Assembly: GCF_036227325.1 (NCBI RefSeq) | Contig: NZ_CP109467.1 | Location: 4,464,001-4,528,000 of the forward strand | Reading direction: 5' to 3' | DNA from: Streptomyces sp. NBC_01465 | GTDB lineage: Bacteria; Actinomycetota; Actinomycetes; Streptomycetales; Streptomycetaceae | Length of the DNA stretch: 64,000 nucleotides | Part shown: in pieces, positions 33,916-41,300 of the stretch | How the letters are laid out: each line of letters begins with the position of its first letter | Numbering within the stretch: position 1 is the stretch's first letter | Made by a program: the position numbers and the translations under genes | Notes under the pieces: generated by a model | The model's input: only the letters and a program-made list of their open reading frames with translations | Database searches by the model: none | What the model was told of the DNA's origin: nothing

Positions 33916-34061
33916 GCGGGCTGTCGAACGCAGCAACACGTCTGGGTATCGGCTCACCCGGTAGGCCCATCGCTCCACCAACTCGACAGGTGGGCTCGTG
34001 GGTTGGTCGCTAGGGTGTGCATCACTATTTTCCCACCCGAGCGAATACCCAGGAGTGGCTC

Positions 34062-36284
34062 GTGGGCGGTCCCGCAGCGGCCGAACCGTGCAAATCCATC
34101 CCGTCCGGTGCAGCCGGCTTCGCTGATCTTGTGCGCAACGCGCGAAGCCATGGGGCGAAGGCCAGCGGGTATCACAACCAGAACTTCCTGATTGAGCTGG
34201 AAGTTCCCACAGGCACTGGGTTCACGCCCCAGCCCAGCCTCCGGGCGATCGTGCGTGAACCCATCCGGGACGCCCTCCCCGTGGTGTTCCGCACCTGGGC
34301 CGACGAGTCGCTGATCCTCCGAGCCATCGATCCTGTCCTGCCCCATGTACCCCGATGCCTGGCGAAGCATGACGGCGTCGCGCTGCATAGTTATGTGGAG
34401 GGAGTACCGCTCTCCAGTACCTGCCCCAATGGCAAACCCCTGGATCGGCGGCTGATCGAGGCGCTTGCCGAGCTCCTGGCCGGGCTGACGAAGGTCAGAC
34501 GCGACCACCTGCCGAAGTTGCCGAAGCCCTGGCCGGGGGAAGGGCACAGCAGGCGATTTCTCCAGAACCTGGCACTCCGTACGGACGAGCAGGTCCGACA
34601 GTCCAACTGGGCCGAGTTCGGTGGGCTTTTCACCTCGCTCGGAGTTCCGGAGAACGCTCTGCGTGACTTCGCCGAGCGAGTGCCGGCGATGGCCTTCCGG
34701 CCGTTCAGTTTTCTCCACACCGATCTGCACCGGGACAACATCATCCTCTCGTACGGAGGGGAACCGCCGCTCATCTTCATCGACTGGGAACTGGCCAGTT
34801 ACGGAGACCCTCTGCACGATCTCGCCACGCATCTGGTGCGGATGCATTACCCCCGCCACCAGCGGCAGGAGATGATCGCTGCCTGGGCCGACGCGATGAA
34901 GAAGGTCAGGCGAGGAGCGGTCAACGGGCTCGAGGCCGATCTGCCTCGCTACCTCGAGTTCGAATACGCCCAGTCCGTCTACCCGGACGTGATGCGCGCA
35001 GCACGCACCTTGGGAGACGACATCGAGCCCTTTGACCTGGAGGAGGCAACCCAAACGGTGTCTCTTGCTCTGGGGCGGGCCCAGCATCCGTTGCGGCTGC
35101 AGAAGATTCCTGATCCCAGGGGTATCGAGTCGATCCTCCACCGATGGCACAAAGCCCGCACCAGGCGGAACCACCGTAAGCAAGGGACTGTTCCCGTCAT
35201 GGACTGGCTGATGGACCCGCTGGTTCCGGAGCATGACGAATTTCCGCTCGCAGCGGTCGGGGAAGCACTCAGCGCAGAGGGAGCGGCGCCGGCGGCGCGG
35301 GTGTTCAAAGGCACGGGAAACCTCAACACCGTGGTCACCGTGGAGAGTACGGGTGCCATGGTGGTGGTGCGACGCAAGATGGAATCGGTGCACCGCAGAG
35401 AGCCGTGCTTCCTCGACGAGCACCGGGTCCTGGCGGCCATTGGCAAGGCCCCTGGGGTACGCGCGCCGAGACTGCTGGCGTATGGCCTCAGCGAACCCTC
35501 GGACCCCTTTGCCGTACACACCTATGTGGGTCCACGTGATCCAGAGGGACCTCCCCGCCATCCAGTGGACGGTCTGGGGCCTCTGGAGGCGGATGACCTG
35601 GTGGATCAACTGGCTGCGCTCGCCGGCCTGGACACCACGGGGCTGATGGTGCCGGAACTCTCTGGCAACTTCTACGGCCGACTCAGTTCCACTCTGGTTG
35701 ATCTGGTGCGCGATCTTCCGAGGGAGTCCTCTCAACTGGCCAGTGCGCTGGGTCTTCCCCTGGCCGACAGGCTGGGTGAGGTTCTGGCGAGTTGGAATGT
35801 GACCGCGCGCCCGCCTGTACTGCTGCACGGTGATCTCAACCCCTGGAATCTGGTCAGGGGCGAAACTGCGGGTCAACTGATCCTCATCGATTGGGAGATG
35901 GCGCTGATTGGCGACCCTCTCTATGACCTGATCAGGCACTTTCATCTCACGCCGAACGAAGCCGAGATCCGTAAGCGCATGCTGCACCGATGGCGCCGTC
36001 TGATGGATCGTCACGGACCGGACTATGTTACGAACATGGACCGTGACGCTCGTGTCTATCGCTCGATCGAAGCGATCCGTTCCGCCTATGTGGACTTGGA
36101 CCGGATGGTGACCGGCGCCAGCCTGGACGCCCCCAACGTGCGTCGAGCCATGGATTCTTACGGGATGACTCTCTCCACCGCCCTGGCCAATATGGGATTA
36201 CGGGAGAGCCCGGTGGCCAATCGCTATCTTGCCCATGCCTTCCCCGAGGGTGACCATACGGTTCAAGGTCCGGCAGCGTACTGA
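34062..36284 (+). CDS. Tandem double APH-domain phosphotransferase
   Basis: 740 residues made of two complete kinase-fold domains. Domain 1 has FLHTDLHRDNIIL near residue 225 and FIDWELASYGDPLHDLATHL near 245. Domain 2 has LLHGDLNPWNLV near 585 and LIDWEMALIGDPLYDLIRHF near 605. Both keep the catalytic Asp and the metal-binding Asp. The first domain is closest to the single-domain kinase at 30813. I chose the GTG at 34062, which has AGGAG six bases upstream; a TAGGGT promoter box covers 34011-34016, so the longer frame starting at 34017 is unlikely. Substrate unknown. Its stop lies 49 bases before the next gene. Confidence 0.82.
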   Translation: MGGPAAAEPCKSIPSGAAGFADLVRNARSHGAKASGYHNQNFLIELEVPTGTGFTPQPSLRAIVREPIRDALPVVFRTWADESLILRAIDPVLPHVPRCLAKHDGVALHSYVEGVPLSSTCPNGKPLDRRLIEALAELLAGLTKVRRDHLPKLPKPWPGEGHSRRFLQNLALRTDEQVRQSNWAEFGGLFTSLGVPENALRDFAERVPAMAFRPFSFLHTDLHRDNIILSYGGEPPLIFIDWELASYGDPLHDLATHLVRMHYPRHQRQEMIAAWADAMKKVRRGAVNGLEADLPRYLEFEYAQSVYPDVMRAARTLGDDIEPFDLEEATQTVSLALGRAQHPLRLQKIPDPRGIESILHRWHKARTRRNHRKQGTVPVMDWLMDPLVPEHDEFPLAAVGEALSAEGAAPAARVFKGTGNLNTVVTVESTGAMVVVRRKMESVHRREPCFLDEHRVLAAIGKAPGVRAPRLLAYGLSEPSDPFAVHTYVGPRDPEGPPRHPVDGLGPLEADDLVDQLAALAGLDTTGLMVPELSGNFYGRLSSTLVDLVRDLPRESSQLASALGLPLADRLGEVLASWNVTARPPVLLHGDLNPWNLVRGETAGQLILIDWEMALIGDPLYDLIRHFHLTPNEAEIRKRMLHRWRRLMDRHGPDYVTNMDRDARVYRSIEAIRSAYVDLDRMVTGASLDAPNVRRAMDSYGMTLSTALANMGLRESPVANRYLAHAFPEGDHTVQGPAAY

Positions 36285-36333
36285 CCCCTGGCTGTCGAAC
36301 TCCCATGCCAACAGCGCGAGACGGGGGCGACAG

Positions 36334-37206
36334 GTGGCCTACGGCAGGACGGGAAGCGGTCGGCGCGGGCGGCTGAGGAGTTTTCAGCGCAGAGCCGAGT
36401 CCGTAGTGACAAGAATGGTGCTGCTGGGCATTTTCGTCGTCGGACTGACCGCGCAGTTCGTCAAGCCACTGGGAGACGCACTGCAGGGCAAGGCGGCCCT
36501 CGGTGGTGCGTTGCTCAGTCTGGTCGGCTACGTGCTCTACGACGCGGTTCAGGAGTTGTCCAATGCGCCGGAGGTGATGCCGGAGCAGACGCTCGTCGGC
36601 TCACACAGCCTGCGTGAACACGTCCGCCGTGCCTTCGCCGCACGCGAGGTCACGGTCTCCTTCTTCGGATATACCGGGGAGACCCTGTTCAGCGAGCTGC
36701 ACCATCAACTGGAGCTGCTCATGGAGGACCCGGGGCGTACACGCAAGGTCACGATCCGGATGATGGTCCCGGACTTCTCACTGCCCATGTCGGTACCCGG
36801 CCGGGTGGGGGCGACCGGTGTGTCGGTGGACGATCCGGAGTTCCGGCGCCGGGTCGACGGCAGATGCGAAGACTACGACCAGCAGTTCAGCGACTTGTCG
36901 CGCCAACTCGACGCTCTGGGCCGGGTGGCAGCGCGCTGCGAGTACCGGCAGTACCAAGGACTGCCGCGCGAGAAGATTTGCATCTTCAACGAGGAGTTGG
37001 TCCTGCACGGCCGCTACGACATTTCGGCGCGATATGCCCACCAGGGGCAGGACATGTATGACCCCAAGGGCTACAACACGGACTTGTTCGTGTGGTCGAA
37101 GAAGGTTCCCGCACAGGTGGCGGTGGTGGACCGGTGGGTGAGGGACCTGGATGGTGAGTGGCGGCTCGCTGCCCGACCCGCATGGAGTCATATACCGGCG
37201 GTGTGA
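36334..37206 (+). CDS. Membrane protein with a DevA-like/PLD-like sensor domain
   Basis: 290 residues with no DNA-binding domain. Two membrane helices (VVTRMVLLGIFVVGLTAQF and ALGGALLSLVGYVLYDAV) precede a cytoplasmic domain of about 190 residues. That domain mirrors the C-terminal domain of the DevA-type regulators: VSFFGYTGETLFSELHHQL, then VTIRMMVPDFSLPMS and ICIFNEELVLHGRYDIS in the place of KLYLLNxAEALxGxY. The last segment resembles a degenerate phospholipase-D-type fold. GTG at 36334 is chosen (GGGGG upstream); a TTG at 36229 inside the preceding gene is an alternative. It may act as a membrane-bound version of the same sensor. Confidence 0.65.
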   Translation: MAYGRTGSGRRGRLRSFQRRAESVVTRMVLLGIFVVGLTAQFVKPLGDALQGKAALGGALLSLVGYVLYDAVQELSNAPEVMPEQTLVGSHSLREHVRRAFAAREVTVSFFGYTGETLFSELHHQLELLMEDPGRTRKVTIRMMVPDFSLPMSVPGRVGATGVSVDDPEFRRRVDGRCEDYDQQFSDLSRQLDALGRVAARCEYRQYQGLPREKICIFNEELVLHGRYDISARYAHQGQDMYDPKGYNTDLFVWSKKVPAQVAVVDRWVRDLDGEWRLAARPAWSHIPAV

Positions 37207-37209
37207 GAC

Positions 37210-37239
37210 CAAGTACCGTACAAAGGTGACATGTTGACT
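37210..37239 (+). repeat. Second copy of the 30-base repeat
   Basis: Starts CAAGTACCGTACAAAGGTGA and ends TTGACT, 26 of 30 bases shared with 31897-31926. It lies just after the stop of the membrane sensor gene and 22 bases before the HTH-less DevA-type gene. Confidence 0.7.
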
Positions 37240-37261
37240 GCATGAGCCTGGGGGTGGCGCT

Positions 37262-37921
37262 GTGGTGGGTCATGAGTCGGTCGGTGCGCGGAGGCCTACG
37301 CGGGGGGAGTCCGCGCTCGTGAGTCTGGGGCATTACATGCATACCGCCTTCGAGGCGGATGCCGTGGTGCTCGATGTGCTGTCTCTTACCTCCGAGACGC
37401 TCGACATGCATCTGGGGGCGCAGGCCAAGCGCATCGCCGGTGGGGAGATCTCCCCGCGGTCCATTCGACTGCGGCTGATGGTGCCCGATGTGACGGGGAT
37501 GCGGCTTGCGTTCCCGCGGGCTGTGGGGGATTCCGATGACGACCGGCCGCGGAAGCGGCACCGGGACATGGTGCTGTCGCACGCGCGGTCGTTGCGAGAG
37601 TTGTTGTCGGACCTGCAGCGTCGGGGGTTGGTGGATGAGGTTGGTGCTGAGATCAGGACCGTTCCGCTCACTCCTACGTTGAAGCTCTATCTCCTCAACG
37701 GGGAGCAGCTGTTGGAGGGGTACTACACCCTGGGCGAGTGGACTCCCGCACCTGCCGAGGGTGCGGGAGGGGCCATCGTCGACTCCATCGGTCTTGGGGC
37801 CGAGCTCTTTCCGTACAGCCGGCGGGATCAGGCCTTCAAGGTGGAGGCCGCGCAGCGGTTCTTCGACTCGTACTGGGAGCAGTTGGGGCGGGACATGGAC
37901 TTCGGGGACGCTGATAGTTAG
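37262..37921 (+). CDS. Stand-alone DevA-type sensor domain without HTH
   Basis: 219 residues that consist almost entirely of the DevA-type C-terminal domain: LDVLSLTSETLDMHLGAQ, IRLRLMVPDVTGMRLAFP, LKLYLLNGEQLLEGYYTLG and QRFFDSYWEQLGRD. It is closest to the third GntR copy. No winged helix is encoded upstream; the first 30 residues (VVGHESVGARRPTRGESALV) are not GntR-like. It could titrate or hetero-dimerise with the regulators, or bind the ligand alone. The GTG at 37262 follows a GGGGGTGG stretch. Its end overlaps the convergent oxidoreductase gene by 4 bases. Confidence 0.75.
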   Translation: MVGHESVGARRPTRGESALVSLGHYMHTAFEADAVVLDVLSLTSETLDMHLGAQAKRIAGGEISPRSIRLRLMVPDVTGMRLAFPRAVGDSDDDRPRKRHRDMVLSHARSLRELLSDLQRRGLVDEVGAEIRTVPLTPTLKLYLLNGEQLLEGYYTLGEWTPAPAEGAGGAIVDSIGLGAELFPYSRRDQAFKVEAAQRFFDSYWEQLGRDMDFGDADS

Positions 37922-38901
37922 GCGACCGTGAGGATCGCTTTGCCTGCGAGGGCGCGTGCCTCGATCGCCTTGTGGGCCTCCGCTGCGTGTTCCAGGGGGT
38001 AGGTCCTGGCGATCGTGGGGTGGAGTTCGCCTGCGGCTGCCTGGGCCAGGGTGCGGGTGACCAGGCGAGTCCTGTCCTCTGTGGCGAACTGGAGCTCTGC
38101 GATGCCTCGCACGGTGATGTTGCGGCGTTCTGCTTCCGCTGGGTCCAGGGGGGCGAAGCCGCCGCTCGGTGCTCCGTGGGCGGAGATTCGGGCGCCGTCT
38201 GCCGCCAAGGTGAAGGCCTGGAGGCCCAGTTCGCCTCCTACGCCGTCCAGGATCACCGTTGCGCCGTCCGCGCCCAGCGCCTTGCGGGCCTCGGTGAGCC
38301 AGGTGGGTGTGGCGTAGTCGACCGCCGCGTCCGCTCCCAGGTGGGTGATCAGGGCCAGCTTTTCGGCGCCCCTGGCCGCACCCACCACGTACGCGCCCGC
38401 CGCGTGTGCCATCTGGACCAGCAGCGTGCCCATGCCGCCGGCCGCGCCCAGGATCAGGACGCGGTCGCCCTTCTCGATACGGGTCGTTTCCGCGATGCCG
38501 TTCGCCGTGACGCCGTCCGTGGCCAGGGCTGCTGCGTCCAGGAGGTTTACGTTGGCGGGGATGGGGGTCAGTTGGGCTGTGCTTGCTGTGATCTGTTCCG
38601 CGTACGCGCCCTTGATTCCCGGGCCCGCCACCACCCTGCGGCCCTTCCACGACGGGTCCGTGTCCGGGCCCGTGGCGATGACCGTGCCGGAGGCGGCGCC
38701 TCCGGGGATGTACGGGGGCTGCTCGTCGAAGTAGTCGCGGCCCCAGCCCGCGCGGATCTGCGTCTCCACGAAGAGCGTGTCGATGTGGGAGACCTGGATG
38801 AGGACCTCGCCGGGGCCCGGGGTCGGGGCGGGGATGTCCGTGGTGCGCAGGACCTCCGGGGCGCCGAATTCTCTTACCTGGGCTGCCTTGATTGTTGTCA
38901 T
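37918..38901 (-). CDS. NADPH:quinone oxidoreductase-type zinc-independent dehydrogenase, SoxR-type promoter
   Basis: A medium-chain dehydrogenase/reductase of 327 residues. The GroES-like half has VREFGAPEVLRTTDIPAPTP, and the Rossmann half has the nucleotide motif GAAGGMGTLLVQMAHAAGA near residue 150. The zinc ligands of alcohol dehydrogenases are absent, as in quinone reductases. Its promoter carries a SoxR-type dyad in a 19-base spacer, and the predicted transcription start is the A of the ATG, so the mRNA should be leaderless. An oxidoreductase of this type (SCO4266, from memory) belongs to the small SoxR regulon of S. coelicolor. Confidence 0.9.
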   Translation of the reverse strand: MTTIKAAQVREFGAPEVLRTTDIPAPTPGPGEVLIQVSHIDTLFVETQIRAGWGRDYFDEQPPYIPGGAASGTVIATGPDTDPSWKGRRVVAGPGIKGAYAEQITASTAQLTPIPANVNLLDAAALATDGVTANGIAETTRIEKGDRVLILGAAGGMGTLLVQMAHAAGAYVVGAARGAEKLALITHLGADAAVDYATPTWLTEARKALGADGATVILDGVGGELGLQAFTLAADGARISAHGAPSGGFAPLDPAEAERRNITVRGIAELQFATEDRTRLVTRTLAQAAAGELHPTIARTYPLEHAAEAHKAIEARALAGKAILTVA

Positions 38902-38908
38902 GGGTGTG

Positions 38909-38939
38909 AGTGTTCGGCCTCAAGTTCGGTTGAGGTCAA
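38909..38939 (-). promoter_or_regulatory. SoxR-type promoter
   Basis: On the minus strand: -35 TTGACC (38934-38939), spacer of exactly 19 bases, -10 AACACT (38909-38914). The 18-base dyad CCTCAACCGAACTTGAGG overlaps the -35 and fills the spacer. It keeps the CCTCAA/TTGAGG arms of the classical SoxR box. Long 19-base spacers are characteristic of promoters activated by MerR-family proteins, including SoxR. Confidence 0.75.
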
Positions 38940-38945
38940 GGGATT

Positions 38946-40487
38946 TCAGTAGAGGTGGCGGACGTGGGGCCAGAGTGAGGACCAGGGGCGTGCCGTGCCC
39001 GTGCAGAGCATGATCGCGGCGTCCTGTTCCTCGTTGTCGACGCCCTGGCCGTTGTCCACGCGGGTGGCCTGACGGCACCCGGTGAAGTCGGCCTCGTAAC
39101 CCTTCGATCCGCGCTGGAGGATCAGGATCACCGGGCCGTTGGCTTCATTCGGGGGCGGGCCCCAGTCCGCGAAGCTCATATGGCCCGAGTACGCGGTGGG
39201 GAGCTTGCGGGAGGGGCCGTAGTGGGCGAGGGCGCCTGCCTGGCCGTAGTTCTGGGCGAGGATCACGGCTCGGGGGCGGTCGGGGGGCGGGATCCGGGAC
39301 CAGGCGCGTGCCACTGCGTCCGTCAGTTGGGGCCAGCCGACCTCCTCCGCCACCTCCGGGTTGACCGCCTGGGGGATTGCTATCGCGCTCGTGGGGAGCA
39401 GGGGGAGGGAGAGCACCGCTGTGACTGCTGCTGTGAGTGTTACGGCTGTGATCAGGAGGCGGCGGCGTGCCCAGCGGACCGCCGGTTCGCAGCCTGCTGC
39501 CAGGAGGACCAGGAGGAGCGGGATCGCGTAGTACGCCTTGCCGCCCGTGGCGATCACGAGGAGGCAGAGGAGGGGGTACGCGACGGTGATCGACCTGGCC
39601 CAGCGGAGGGACGGGGTGCGGCGGAGGCGGAGCCAGCCGGCTATCCAGATCGGGACGTAGAGGGGGGAGAGGTAGAGGAGCTGCTCGCCTATGAAGAGCG
39701 TGCGGTTCTCTATGCCGTCCTCCCTGTTGATGCCGCCCGCGACGTGGAGTTGAGGCCAGTCGTGTGTCGCCTGCCAGATGACGTTGGGGGCGGCTATGGC
39801 CAGGGCGAGTGCGATGGCTGTGAGGAGGTGCGGGGAGCGGAGGACGCGGCGGGGGCCGAGGGTGGCCAGGGAGGGGAGGAGCGCGGCGAAGAGGAGGACG
39901 ACCAGGTACTTGTTCTCCAGGGTCAGGCCTGTTGTTGCGCCGATCGGTATCCACCAGCGGGGGTTGCCTGTGCGGAGGAGGCGCAGGACGAGGAGGGTGA
40001 CCACCAGCCAGGCCAGGAGGTCGAGGGTGGCGGTGGAGAGGAGGTGTCCGATGCCTACGACGAATCCTGATGTCGCTGCTGTGAGCGCGGCGAGGATCTG
40101 GGCGGGGCGGCCGCCGTGGAGTTCGCGGGCGATGGCGGCGACGGTGATGACTGCTGCGGCTACGAACAGGGTTGCTGCGACGCGGAGGCCGGCGGGGCTC
40201 TCGCCGAAGAGCGCGGTGGAGGCGCGGGCGATGAGCGGGGTGAGCGGGGGCTGGTCGGAGTAGCCCCAGGCGGGGTGGTGGCCGGCGGCGATGAAGTACA
40301 GCTCGTCGCGGTGGAAGCCGTAGCGGGGGGAGTACGCGGTCAGAACGGCGGCGAGGGCTGCGGCGATCGCGGAGACGGGGGCGAGCGCGAAGGGGGCGAC
40401 CTGGGGCGGGCCCGGGCCCGGGGGTGGTGCCGGTGCCGTGGGTTCGTCGTCGGGGTGGTGTTCGGCCTTGGCGGCCGGGGCTCCCAT
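38946..40487 (-). CDS. GT39/ArnT-type membrane glycosyltransferase
   Basis: A polyprenyl-phosphate-sugar-dependent transferase of 513 residues with about ten to twelve membrane helices. The catalytic acidic motif lies in the first external loop, YGFHRDELYFIAAGHHPAWG, with the usual DQPPLTPLIAR continuation near residue 80. Further helices include ILAALTAATSGFVVGIGHLL and VVTLLVLRLLR. The C-terminal soluble part (VILAQNYGQAGALAHYGPSR) is typical of streptomycete members. The ATG at 40487 opens with a Pro/Ala-rich cytoplasmic segment. The acceptor is unknown; cell-surface polymers or proteins are likely. Confidence 0.88.
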   Translation of the reverse strand: MGAPAAKAEHHPDDEPTAPAPPPGPGPPQVAPFALAPVSAIAAALAAVLTAYSPRYGFHRDELYFIAAGHHPAWGYSDQPPLTPLIARASTALFGESPAGLRVAATLFVAAAVITVAAIARELHGGRPAQILAALTAATSGFVVGIGHLLSTATLDLLAWLVVTLLVLRLLRTGNPRWWIPIGATTGLTLENKYLVVLLFAALLPSLATLGPRRVLRSPHLLTAIALALAIAAPNVIWQATHDWPQLHVAGGINREDGIENRTLFIGEQLLYLSPLYVPIWIAGWLRLRRTPSLRWARSITVAYPLLCLLVIATGGKAYYAIPLLLVLLAAGCEPAVRWARRRLLITAVTLTAAVTAVLSLPLLPTSAIAIPQAVNPEVAEEVGWPQLTDAVARAWSRIPPPDRPRAVILAQNYGQAGALAHYGPSRKLPTAYSGHMSFADWGPPPNEANGPVILILQRGSKGYEADFTGCRQATRVDNGQGVDNEEQDAAIMLCTGTARPWSSLWPHVRHLY

Positions 40488-40931
40488 GGGCGGAGGGTAC
40501 TTGCGGAATGGGGGCCGCAGTAGGGAGTGCGGGGGTGTGGTGCGGGTGGGTTTTCGGGGGTGGGTGGTTGGGTGCCATGGGTGGGTGCGGGTTGGTTTTG
40601 GGTGCGACCGGCCTGGCGGCCGGTCGGGGTTCCCACCCGCACCACCCGTGCGGGTCGTGGGGGAAGGTGCGGGTGAACTGGTGGGTGGTTGGGCGTCGTT
40701 GGCGGGTGCGGGTGGGTGGGCGTGTGTGGGCTCGCGGCTGCGCCGCTGCCCGGGGGTGGGTTGGCGTGTGTGGGCTGGGATTCCCCCACCCCGCCCCTTC
40801 CCGAAACTGGGGCTCCCGCCCCAGACCCCGGGCCCCGGTGGGCGGGGGCTTCGCCCCCTGCGCCCCCGATTCGGGGGCTCCGCCCCCGGACCCCCGCTCC
40901 TCAATCGCCGGAGGGGCTTGAATGGGACTGG
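40488..40931. repeat. Gene-free 444-base region: G/T-rich strand-biased tract and GC hairpins
   Basis: I see no gene here. From about 40500 to 40780 the plus strand is made of runs such as GTGGGTGGG and GGGTTTT, with GCGTGTGTGGGCT present twice and enough G-runs for G-quadruplexes. A hairpin, CGACCGGCC/GGCCGGTCG with loop TGGC, lies at 40605-40626. From about 40840 to 40925 there are stacked hairpins (GGGGGCTTCGCCCCC, GGGGGCTCCGCCCCC) ending in CTCAATCGCCGGAGGGGCTT, a tail I recognise as a dispersed repeat common after Streptomyces genes. It may terminate transcription from either side. Confidence 0.65.
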
Positions 40932-41282
40932 TCAGGTTGTGCCGTACGCCTTCTGCGCCAAGTTCTCGCGCAGTTCCGTCAGGCGGCCGATCTCCTTGTC
41001 CAGGGCCGTCAGGCGGCGGTCCACCATGCCCCCGGGGCTGCACCGGGGTGCGGCGCCGGGGGACAGTTCGTCCAGGCGGTCGGCCACGTCGTGCAGGTCC
41101 TGGACCGTGAAGCCGAGCGCCAGGAGTTCGCGGATCACGCGCAGGCGACTCAACTCCGGTTCGCCGTATTCGCGTTGGCCCGATGCCGTGCGGCGGGGCG
41201 GCGGCAGCAGGCCGCGCTGTTCGTAGAAGCGCAGGGCCCTGGGGGTGGTTCCTGCGGCTGCCGCCGCGTCGCCGATCCGCAT
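40932..41282 (-). CDS. MerR family regulator
   Basis: 116 residues. The N-terminal MerR winged helix is MRIGDAAAAAGTTPRALRFY, with YEQRGLLPPPRRTASGQREY, followed by a long dimerisation helix (LTALDKEIGRLTELRENLAQ). It has one cysteine only, so metal or iron-sulfur sensing is unlikely; a small organic effector is more probable. It is the second gene of an operon with the oxidoreductase at 41301, 18 bases apart, and the operon promoter has the 19-base spacer that MerR proteins act on. Confidence 0.92.
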   Translation of the reverse strand: MRIGDAAAAAGTTPRALRFYEQRGLLPPPRRTASGQREYGEPELSRLRVIRELLALGFTVQDLHDVADRLDELSPGAAPRCSPGGMVDRRLTALDKEIGRLTELRENLAQKAYGTT

Positions 41283-41300
41283 GGGGCGTCCCTCTCCGTG

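Noticed and set aside
30813..36284. Calling the two APH-fold genes aminoglycoside resistance genes
   Set aside because: The fold includes choline, homoserine and sugar kinases. Context with DevA-type regulators and a HAD phosphatase does not point to aminoglycosides.
40605..40660. Structured RNA gene or tRNA in the 40.5-40.9 kb gap
   Set aside because: The hairpins are simple GC stems. No cloverleaf, conserved loop bases or promoter was found.
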